From CAYFJV01 sp964460605 (GTDB taxonomy: Archaea > Nanobdellota > Nanobdellia > Woesearchaeales > GW2011-AR9), in contig CAYWPT010000002.1 of assembly GCA_964460605.1 (NCBI GenBank), forward strand, positions 62,001 to 126,000: a stretch of DNA of 64,000 nt, in the 5' to 3' direction. The notes under the pieces were generated by a model. That model worked only from the letters and a program-made list of their open reading frames with translations. It did not search any database and was not told the DNA's origin. The position numbers and the translations under genes are program-made. This document shows positions 1 to 5,400 of this stretch, in pieces. Numbering within the stretch: position 1 is the first letter of the stretch; each line of letters begins with the position of its first letter.

Positions 1-22
1 ATCCGGTTTAGATTTTAACTGT

Positions 23-766
23 ATGAAAGTAGTGATTCTTGCAGGGGGAAAAGGTACCAGGCTTATGGAGGAAACTCGATTTACCCCTAAACCAATGATA
101 TTAATTGGTGGAAAGCCTATAATCTGGCACATCATGAAATATTATGCTAGTTTTGGCTTTAATGAGTTCATAATTTGTGCTGGCTATAAGAAGGAGAAAG
201 TTAAAGAGTTTTTTTCCAGCAAGAACTCAGGGAAAAAGTATCCAAAATCATGGAAAATTCAGACAGTTGACACTGGGTTAGATACTTTCACTGGTGGAAG
301 AATTAAGAAAATTCAGAGATACATAAACAATGAAACTTTTTTAGTTACTTATGGGGATGGCCTATCAGATGTAGACCTTAAAGATTTAATCTCTTTTCAT
401 AAAAAAGAAAATTCTTTGGTAACTTTGACTGCAGNNNNNNNNNNTGGGAACATTTCTATCCAAAAAGGTAAAGTGGTACAATTTTCTGAGAAGAAAGATA
501 ATTTGAATCTTTGGATTAATGGGGGATTCTTTGTTATGGAACCTGGAATATTCAACCTAATTAAAGCAGATATGTCTTTGGAAGAAGGATTACTTGAACC
601 TCTTTCAGAAAGCGGAAATCTAGCTGGCTTTAAGCATCATGGTTTTTGGCAATGCATGGATACCATGAAAGATAAAAAAGTTCTAAATGAAATTTGGAAT
701 TGTATCCCAAAATGGAAGAGATGGGGGGCTAAATCAGATGCTAACAGCGTTTTTATTGAAACCTGA
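23..766 (+). CDS. rfbF: Glucose-1-phosphate cytidylyltransferase (contains assembly gap)
   Basis: Makes CDP-glucose from CTP and glucose-1-phosphate, the first step to CDP-linked deoxysugars for surface glycans. The N-terminus has the nucleotidyltransferase signature GGKGTRL followed about ten residues later by the catalytic-type KPM. The middle has YGDGLSDVD (metal-binding Asp), and the C-terminus has WINGGFFV and GFWQCMDT, all typical of RfbF. Length is 247 aa against about 255 for the family. Ten Ns at 435-444 fall just after TLTA, where RfbF proteins carry a short Pro- and Arg-containing loop; about three more residues are expected there, so the true gap is probably longer than ten bases. 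The 3' end overlaps the next gene by 29 nt. Substrate is inferred from family. Confidence 0.85.
   Translation: MKVVILAGGKGTRLMEETRFTPKPMILIGGKPIIWHIMKYYASFGFNEFIICAGYKKEKVKEFFSSKNSGKKYPKSWKIQTVDTGLDTFTGGRIKKIQRYINNETFLVTYGDGLSDVDLKDLISFHKKENSLVTLTAXXXXGNISIQKGKVVQFSEKKDNLNLWINGGFFVMEPGIFNLIKADMSLEEGLLEPLSESGNLAGFKHHGFWQCMDTMKDKKVLNEIWNCIPKWKRWGAKSDANSVFIET
435..444. other. Assembly gap (10 Ns) inside rfbF
   Basis: Ten ambiguous bases interrupt the cytidylyltransferase gene. The reading frame is kept across the gap as given, but the real length of missing sequence is unknown. Confidence 0.99.
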
Positions 767-1163
767 TGGACATTTACATAGAGACCATATTGAAAGAAGA
801 TTATCTTTTGAAGGTCAAGTACCTTTGTTTCATGAGATAGAACTATCAGTTGGAGACATTAATGCTATGTATGGAAAAGTTAATGTTGGTCCAGAGGTAA
901 TGCTGGCTCTGAGAGAATATTTAAGTGAAAGACCGTGCATTTTAGGACAATTTGATGGGTCTGTGGACCATCTATTAGATGTTTCTGGCAGATATACTGA
1001 CCCAGAAAGATGTGCTGAAAACACAATTAGGAGGATGTATGGTGGTGGTGTTGGTTTAACTGTTTCAGGAATTCCTGTTATTAGGAATGCCATTCACAGA
1101 CCTAAGAACCTAAGACAAAATGAGGACCTCCTTAGAATCATTGATTCGATAAAAGAAAGATAG
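738..1163 (+). CDS. Nucleoside diphosphate kinase-like protein, divergent
   Basis: A 141-aa protein with the layout of nucleoside diphosphate kinase, which moves phosphate between NTPs and NDPs through a phospho-histidine. The start FLLKPDGHL resembles the first strand and IKPD motif. Near the C-terminus TIRRMYGGG followed by VIRNAIH matches the family's TIRG...RNxxH region and keeps the candidate catalytic His. The GSDS that normally follows this His is replaced by RPKN, so activity is uncertain. I chose the ATG at 738, because the frame open from 687 only reads through the end of rfbF. The gene stops one base before the sulfotransferase start. It could supply CTP to the cytidylyltransferase, or be a non-catalytic relative. 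Confidence 0.55.
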   Translation: MLTAFLLKPDGHLHRDHIERRLSFEGQVPLFHEIELSVGDINAMYGKVNVGPEVMLALREYLSERPCILGQFDGSVDHLLDVSGRYTDPERCAENTIRRMYGGGVGLTVSGIPVIRNAIHRPKNLRQNEDLLRIIDSIKER

Positions 1164-1164
1164 A

Positions 1165-1959
1165 ATGATAATCAGTCATGACCACAGATTCATACTTGTA
1201 AAACCAGGCAAAGTAGGTGGTACTGCCGTTGAATTAGGTCTTGCAGGGAAACTTGGAGAATCAGCCATTATTACTCCTGTAAGTTCTTTTAATCCTGCCT
1301 GTGATGATGACTGGTATGATAACCTTGGAAGGAACAGTTATGGCTTCAGTGAACATATGACTCCGAGGGAACTAAGAAAGAAGGTTCCTGAATTATGGCA
1401 CGATTATGATATAGTGACCATTACAAGAAACCCTTTTGATATGGTGGTTTCAAGATGGAACTGGGAAAAGTGGCTCTATGAACAGTTTGGAGCACCAGGG
1501 TTGCATAGTTATGCAACTATGTTTAGAAAGTTTAGAAGAGATGGTTGTTTTTCATTAGACCAAGTTTCTCGTAAGTTAGAATTTAATAAAGCAAGAAAAA
1601 GAGCAGCACGTGCTTTTAGAAATGAAGACCCAGCTTCTTTGGTAAATAACTTTCCTTACTGTTGGACTAATGACCAATATTATTTTGATGAAGAGGGCTT
1701 TGTACCTGACAGAGTTCTGCGTACAGAACATTTACAAGAAGATTTTGACCAATTTTGTAGAGATTACAGTTTAGAGCCTAGCACTTTGCCTCGAGTAAAA
1801 TCAAAGCTTACTGAACAAGGGATAAAGCCAGATGATTTTTACACAAGAGCAATGGTTGCTGAAGTAACAAGAAGATTTACTTCGCAGTTTGCAAGGTTTG
1901 GATATCATGAACGTGTAAAGGAAGCATTCATAAAGGCGAGGGAATTAGAAGAGTCATGA
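1165..1959 (+). CDS. Sulfotransferase family protein
   Basis: Predicted to transfer sulfate from PAPS to a carbohydrate or other acceptor. The first 25 residues give the 5'-phosphosulfate loop (KPGKVGGTAVE, like the KTGGTS motif). The middle has TRNPFDMVVSRW, the 3'-phosphate binding Arg and Ser of cytosolic and carbohydrate sulfotransferases. Length, 264 aa, is normal. No signal peptide or membrane segment is seen, so it should act in the cytoplasm. It starts two bases after the NDK-like stop and overlaps the Nudix gene by 4 nt (ATGA), indicating one transcript. With rfbF upstream, a role in modifying a surface glycan is plausible. The acceptor cannot be told. Confidence 0.75.
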   Translation: MIISHDHRFILVKPGKVGGTAVELGLAGKLGESAIITPVSSFNPACDDDWYDNLGRNSYGFSEHMTPRELRKKVPELWHDYDIVTITRNPFDMVVSRWNWEKWLYEQFGAPGLHSYATMFRKFRRDGCFSLDQVSRKLEFNKARKRAARAFRNEDPASLVNNFPYCWTNDQYYFDEEGFVPDRVLRTEHLQEDFDQFCRDYSLEPSTLPRVKSKLTEQGIKPDDFYTRAMVAEVTRRFTSQFARFGYHERVKEAFIKARELEES

Positions 1960-2402
1960 GAACTGTCCAATTAGAATACATTGTATTTAGAAGAGTTAAT
2001 GATACTGTAGAATATCTGTTAATGAAGCGTATACCAAAGAAAGGGGGCTTTTGGCAACCACCTTGTGGTGGCCTTGAAGAGGGAGATAATTCAAACTTGG
2101 ATGCTGCTTACAGAGAGCTTAAGGAGGAGGCTAACGTAAATCGTTCTGATGTCATCAAGGTCTTTGAGAATGTCCATACTTTTGTTATTGACAAACATTA
2201 TCTTACTGGAGAACCAATAACTCCAATCCACGAGTTTGTATTTGGTTTTGAGGTCAAGCCAGATATTGATATTTCTATTGAGGGTAATATTTATCCTGAA
2301 CATGAGGAAGTTAAATGGGTATCCTTTGATGAAGCAATCAAATTAGTTAAATGGGATAATAATAAAGATGGTTTTGAAAAGCTAAACACTCTTCTCCAAT
2401 AA
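1956..2402 (+). CDS. Nudix hydrolase
   Basis: A 148-aa Nudix-fold pyrophosphohydrolase acting on a nucleoside diphosphate linked to another group. The Nudix box covers roughly residues 38-60: GGLEEGD, then AAYRELKEEANV. It keeps the metal-binding RELxEE core, has one extra residue between the two Glu clusters and has Asn where the last Gly usually sits. The N-terminal strand and the WQPPCGGLE run match dATP- and NTP-type members. Its ATG overlaps the sulfotransferase stop. It ends at the arm of a large inverted repeat shared with the convergent ATPase gene. Substrate not predictable. Confidence 0.8.
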   Translation: MRTVQLEYIVFRRVNDTVEYLLMKRIPKKGGFWQPPCGGLEEGDNSNLDAAYRELKEEANVNRSDVIKVFENVHTFVIDKHYLTGEPITPIHEFVFGFEVKPDIDISIEGNIYPEHEEVKWVSFDEAIKLVKWDNNKDGFEKLNTLLQ

Positions 2403-2468
2403 GTCTCATATTCTCTTCTATATGACACACTATATCTCTCAGTGTCAAATATATAAGAAAATGAGACT
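2402..2468. terminator. Inverted repeat between convergent genes, probable bidirectional terminator
   Basis: AGTCTCAT (2402-2409) pairs perfectly with ATGAGACT (2461-2468). Inside it TGACAC (2423-2428) pairs with GTGTCA (2442-2447), with partly complementary AT-rich sequence between. The outer arms touch the stop codons of both converging genes. Confidence 0.6.
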
Positions 2469-3483
2469 AAAGTTTCCCTTTGGCTGCTAAGTTCTTCCTA
2501 ATCTTGTAAAAAGTGGCTTTTGGTATACCACTTTTTTTGATTAATTCTTCGACTTTCATGCCAGGATTAGTTTTAATCATAGCCAAAACCTTATTTTCTT
2601 TTGTCAATTCATAAGAGCTATTCATATGATACTTATGGAGCTGTTCATAGAGTTGCAAATCATATTCACAAGTTTCCGTTCTTCCATTCAATAATGCATT
2701 TGACAACAAGAATATAGAGATATAGTTCTTTGCTCTGTTAGAAGACATTAAGTTGTAACAGTCAAATTCCATCGCTAGGTTATTTATCTTAACTCTCTGA
2801 TCTTTTGATAAAATTAAATTGACTTGGTTCTTTTTCTTTGATAATGGGAGTTTAATTTTTGGAAGTTCAATATCTTTTGATATCATTTCATCCCTATGTT
2901 CCAAAATTTCTAATTTATTCTGCTCACTCAGTTTTACTGAATAAGTTGCAAAGCGATCTAAAAAAGTAGAATCTAATAACGCCTTTCTATGATTCTTAAA
3001 AGATTCATTAGCAATTCCGAAATGAGCTAGACAAAATATTCCATCTAATGATTTTTTATCTCTACCATAACACCCGTCAGATAATATTTGAGTAAAAAAA
3101 CTAGTAATCTGATCTCTCTGCTTAGTTGTTTTTCCACCAAAAACAGAGATTAAATCATCATGTATTAAGACTTTATTATGGAAATATTCTTTAGGTTTTT
3201 CAAGAAGAAGAGATTCAAAGATATTTTTATCTAATACTGTAAAGAATTTAGGATTTGATCTTGCAAGAATATGTATCAAGAGGGTTGATTTTCCTTGACC
3301 TTTAGGACTGATTGTCAATGTGCTGTTTGGTCTTCGAAGTTGTTTAGGTAATTTTAGAGATAAAGACATTGTGTTAATAATAGGGATTAAAGAGGCTAAT
3401 CCATTAAACCTTAACACTTCCTCTATCTTAGAAGCTATCTCTAAAGAAGTTTTATTAGCTTCTTCAAAAGAATCAGGAGGCAT
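2467..3483 (-). CDS. P-loop ATPase with C-terminal winged-helix-like domain
   Basis: A 338-aa ATPase of unrecognised family. Walker A is SPKGQGKST (about residues 59-67) and Walker B is VLIHDD (about 105-110). An Arg-Phe-rich stretch after the ATPase core (TFLDRFATYS) could be an arginine-finger region of an AAA+ or helicase-like fold. The last 33 residues look like a helix-turn-helix (KVEELIKKSGIPKATFYKI). The ATG at 3483 has AGGAG upstream and overlaps the nuclease gene by 11 nt, so the two are translated together. In plasmids and proviruses such ATPases act in replication or DNA packaging. That role here is inference from the neighbours. Confidence 0.6.
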   Translation of the reverse strand: MPPDSFEEANKTSLEIASKIEEVLRFNGLASLIPIINTMSLSLKLPKQLRRPNSTLTISPKGQGKSTLLIHILARSNPKFFTVLDKNIFESLLLEKPKEYFHNKVLIHDDLISVFGGKTTKQRDQITSFFTQILSDGCYGRDKKSLDGIFCLAHFGIANESFKNHRKALLDSTFLDRFATYSVKLSEQNKLEILEHRDEMISKDIELPKIKLPLSKKKNQVNLILSKDQRVKINNLAMEFDCYNLMSSNRAKNYISIFLLSNALLNGRTETCEYDLQLYEQLHKYHMNSSYELTKENKVLAMIKTNPGMKVEELIKKSGIPKATFYKIRKNLAAKGKL

Positions 3484-3919
3484 GGTCTTTACTCCTGTAA
3501 TATCTTAAGAATGCCTTGCAGAGCTTGTAAACGGCGATAGCACCACCCTCTCTATTCCCTACGAAGATAATGGGTATTTGATATTTTATCATCCAGGAAT
3601 ATATCGTAGCAAATACTACTTCTGGTTCTATGTTTGCTAAATAGTTCTTATTCCTAATGTCAAAATAATCTGCCTCTATTATTACAGCAAAACAGCCAAA
3701 CCTCTTAGCTCTTTCTAACTCTCTAGCGAACCTTGCTCTATTTTGAGTTATAGAAGATAAAAAATCATTTAGAGACTTTCTTTCAACTGCAAAAGAATTT
3801 TCATAACCTTCAACACTATAATCTCCTGTTTTTAATGTTCTGTTAACACATTCAAGGCCTAACCCTTCAAAGAAAGGTCTGTAGCTTAATTGTTCTCTTG
3901 TATCAATGATTAGTTTCAT
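3473..3919 (-). CDS. ERCC4-type nuclease
   Basis: A 148-aa single-domain nuclease of the XPF/Mus81/Hef superfamily, which cuts branched DNA. It begins with IIDTREQ (Asp6, Arg8, Glu9), has TGDYSV at about 31-36 and the diagnostic ERKxxxD signature at Glu46-Asp52. No helicase or HhH2 domain is attached, unlike chromosomal Hef or XPF; this short form is common in archaeal viruses and plasmids. A longer GTG start at 3928 is possible, but GGTGA placed six bases before the ATG at 3919 favours the latter. It is co-directional with the small proteins upstream and overlaps the ATPase downstream. Likely job: resolving replication or recombination intermediates of the element. Confidence 0.8.
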   Translation of the reverse strand: MKLIIDTREQLSYRPFFEGLGLECVNRTLKTGDYSVEGYENSFAVERKSLNDFLSSITQNRARFARELERAKRFGCFAVIIEADYFDIRNKNYLANIEPEVVFATIYSWMIKYQIPIIFVGNREGGAIAVYKLCKAFLRYYRSKDHAS

Positions 3920-3941
3920 CTTAGTCACCTAAAAATAAAGG

Positions 3942-3956
3942 GCCCCTTATAGGGGC
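3942..3956. terminator. Short GC hairpin at end of the 113-aa gene
   Basis: GCCCC-TTATA-GGGGC is a perfect 5-bp stem with a 5-nt loop that overlaps the stop codon of the 113-aa gene. It lies about 14 nt before the SD of the nuclease gene. It could tune read-through between the two genes; no long U-run follows it. Confidence 0.4.
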
Positions 3957-4288
3957 TTAACAAAATATTTGGTGCTTAGTCCGCTTCCATTCTTAGAAAT
4001 CCGAACTCTAACCGTCTTGGTGTTGTTTTTCTCCGCTTCTAAAAAGAAAGGTTTCAAAGCTGTAGCCAATCTTTTAGAAGTTGTTTTTAGAACTTTCTCA
4101 GTTTTCTCACCATTAAGAGTCAAAACATCCATTCTTATTCCTGGATTTTGTTGACCTTGGTACTCTTCAATGGTTTGCCTAAGGTTTGTAAGTTCTACAT
4201 CAACTGGTTCGTTATCTTCGATTCTAAGATATTTAGATTCAAATTGTCCCCAATCAACCTTGTTCTGTACTTCTTCTATTTCTGTCAT
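3947..4288 (-). CDS. Hypothetical protein of the element (113 aa)
   Basis: Not recognised. The N-terminal third is acidic, and the C-terminal two thirds alternate Lys/Arg with hydrophobics (KVLKTTSKRLATALKPF, then VRVRISKNGSG), suggesting a small alpha/beta fold able to bind nucleic acid or a partner protein. A clear SD (GGAGG) lies about nine bases before the ATG at 4288. It overlaps the 47-aa gene by 35 nt and precedes the ERCC4 nuclease. A single-strand DNA-binding accessory would suit the context, but no specific motif supports this. Confidence 0.65.
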   Translation of the reverse strand: MTEIEEVQNKVDWGQFESKYLRIEDNEPVDVELTNLRQTIEEYQGQQNPGIRMDVLTLNGEKTEKVLKTTSKRLATALKPFFLEAEKNNTKTVRVRISKNGSGLSTKYFVKPL

Positions 4289-4397
4289 TTTTTTGGTCCT
4301 CCAACTGATTTTTATTGAAGCAAGGTTCTTTGTTTATCCAAGCTTCAAATCTTATTTCTTGCTCTCTAAGAGCGTTCACACTACTTTCTTCTTCCAT
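4254..4397 (-). CDS. Small charged protein (47 aa)
   Basis: Not recognised. A 47-residue hydrophilic protein, acidic at the start and basic toward the end, with one Trp and one Cys. Translation from the ATG at 4397 is well supported by GGAGGAGG about six bases upstream, one of the strongest ribosome sites in this part of the window. The reading frame extends further upstream to 4439, but that part overlaps the preceding ribbon-helix-helix gene. It sits second in the minus-strand unit of the putative element. Confidence 0.55.
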   Translation of the reverse strand: MEEESSVNALREQEIRFEAWINKEPCFNKNQLEDQKNDRNRRSTEQG

Positions 4398-4413
4398 TTT
4401 ATTCCTCCTCCAA

Positions 4414-4536
4414 TTAACTGAAGAATCTTTTAAGGGCAAGTCTTATTGTTGAACCATGAGAACATTCGTGGTTCGAAGCATATGACTCAATTTCTTTATC
4501 AAGTTCTTCTGTTATTGAAAATGATTTAATTCTCAT
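4414..4536 (-). CDS. Ribbon-helix-helix DNA-binding protein (40 aa)
   Basis: Forty codons from the ATG at 4536 to TAA at 4414. The protein has the Arc/MetJ/CopG pattern: a short beta strand (MRIKSFSI), a first helix (TEELDKEIESYA), a turn with Ser-His-Gly-Ser, and a second helix (TIRLALKRFF). Such proteins bind DNA as dimers through the N-terminal strand and often repress their own promoter. It is the first gene of the minus-strand unit and diverges from the AbrB-like gene, with palindromes between. No convincing SD is visible, so a leaderless transcript is possible. Confidence 0.65.
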   Translation of the reverse strand: MRIKSFSITEELDKEIESYASNHECSHGSTIRLALKRFFS

Positions 4537-4561
4537 AAGAAAAAGGTGGCAAAACAATTAT

Positions 4562-4608
4562 TAATAGGAATTCTGTACAGAACTATTAAATACTAATAGG
4601 TTCTATTA
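4562..4608. promoter_or_regulatory. Divergent promoter with palindromic operator-like sites
   Basis: TTCTGTACAGAA (4571-4582) is a perfect 12-bp palindrome. TAATAG/CTATTA half-sites occur at 4562, 4583, 4594 and 4603; the last two form an inverted repeat with a 3-nt spacer. TTAAATA (4587-4593) lies at TATA-box distance from the ATG at 4614. The sites lie between two genes for DNA-binding proteins. Confidence 0.55.
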
Positions 4609-4613
4609 AATCT

Positions 4614-5174
4614 ATGGCAAGACCACTTAAGCCAAGGCTAAGAAAAAATGGGACTACTTATTATGTGAATATTCCAAAAGAATTTGTCAAAGCCTTACGA
4701 TGGGAAGATGGACATGAACTGATGATTGCTCCTAATTTGAAAGGAGAGGTAGTCTTGTCCTCAGTAGAGGATCTCCCAGTGAAAAAAGGAGTTATTCCAG
4801 TAATGTTAGCAACAAGATATTATCAGAAAAAAAATGTTAGAGAGAATGTTTTGAGTAGTAAGACATCAATACAAAAAGAAAGATGGAAGAAAAAACAAAT
4901 TAGGACTGCTGCAGAGGAAAATTCAAAAGAAACTATTGAAATCTGGAAAAGGCTTTGGACTTCAAATGAAAGAGCATATACCAATGCAATAAAAAAGTTA
5001 GAAGAGAAAGGGAAGAATAAGTCTGAATCAATCATTCAGAAGCAAAAAGAGAATGTGTTAAAGGGATTTGTAAAAAAACTTCAAATAGAAGCAGAAGAAT
5101 GGAAAGGATATTGGATGGAGGTTGCAGATGTCAAGACCAAAGAAGAAAGAAGAAGAAAGAAAGGTAAGAATTAA
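4614..5174 (+). CDS. AbrB/SpoVT-like transcriptional regulator with long helical tail
   Basis: The first 50 residues fit the swapped-hairpin AbrB fold (YYVNIPKEFVKALRWEDGHEL), a small dimeric DNA-binding domain common in archaeal regulators and antitoxins. From about residue 70 the rest is a long, Lys/Glu-rich, probably coiled-coil tail reaching 186 aa, much longer than a simple AbrB repressor. It diverges from the ribbon-helix-helix gene across a 77-nt region of palindromes, so the two may regulate one switch. Its 3' end overlaps the next ribbon-helix-helix gene by 47 nt. The role of the tail is unknown. Confidence 0.6.
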   Translation: MARPLKPRLRKNGTTYYVNIPKEFVKALRWEDGHELMIAPNLKGEVVLSSVEDLPVKKGVIPVMLATRYYQKKNVRENVLSSKTSIQKERWKKKQIRTAAEENSKETIEIWKRLWTSNERAYTNAIKKLEEKGKNKSESIIQKQKENVLKGFVKKLQIEAEEWKGYWMEVADVKTKEERRRKKGKN

Positions 5175-5400
5175 CATCTCGTTGAGTAAAAGTGTGTATA
5201 AAAACCTCAAGAAGAAAGGTGTGAATATTTCTGGAACTATTGAGAGACTTCTAAAAGTGGCATATTTTAACGATAGAAACTTTGAAAACAATTTAGCAGC
5301 GACTCGGGTTCAAATCCCGGCGGGGGCACTTTTTCTTATTAATTATTTTGAACCTTTCTTCTCCATATCAGCCAAATCCTTCTCAAGCGCAGTCAAATAA
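5128..5400 (+). CDS. Ribbon-helix-helix protein reading through the tRNA scar
   Basis: A basic start (MSRPKKKEEERK) is followed by VRINISLSKSVYKNLKKKG and NISGTIERLLK, a typical ribbon-helix-helix. GGAGGT (5117-5122) five bases before the ATG at 5128 is a good SD. After about residue 55 the frame runs through the tRNA 3' fragment and into sequence antisense to the end of uvrB, stopping only at 5400. The last 35 or so residues are therefore probably not native; in a circular form of the element the C-terminus would differ. The DNA-binding domain is intact. Function: probable autoregulator or copy-number regulator. Confidence 0.55.
   Translation: MSRPKKKEEERKVRINISLSKSVYKNLKKKGVNISGTIERLLKVAYFNDRNFENNLAATRVQIPAGALFLINYFEPFFSISAKSFSSAVK
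5304..5328 (+). other. tRNA 3' fragment, probable attachment-site scar
   Basis: TCGGG-TTCAAAT-CCCGG forms a T-arm with a canonical T-loop. It is followed by a 7-nt acceptor strand CGGGGGC and discriminator A, then a T-run. Upstream sequence has no D- or anticodon arm and no matching 5' acceptor strand, so only the 3' part of a tRNA is present. The intact gene should begin GCCCCCG. Confidence 0.75.

Larger units (their letters stand above)
1..5328. mobile_element. Putative right part of an integrated element (left end outside window)
   Basis: The right boundary is a tRNA 3' fragment (5304-5328) next to chromosomal uvrB, the usual scar of integration into the 3' end of a tRNA gene. In such events the intact tRNA is rebuilt at the far end. 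No intact tRNA lies in 1-5303, so the element probably continues left of the window. The part next to the scar carries two ribbon-helix-helix proteins, an AbrB-like regulator, an ERCC4 nuclease and a P-loop ATPase, a set typical of small archaeal plasmids or proviruses. Whether the genes at 23-2402 are cargo or chromosomal is inference. No integrase is visible. Confidence 0.5.

Noticed and set aside
687..737. Upstream extension of the NDK-like gene to 687
   Set aside because: It only reads the end of rfbF in another frame; similarity to NDK starts just after the ATG at 738.
5255..5330. A complete tRNA ending at 5328
   Set aside because: No 5' acceptor strand, D-arm or anticodon arm matches upstream; the sequence there codes for a ribbon-helix-helix protein.
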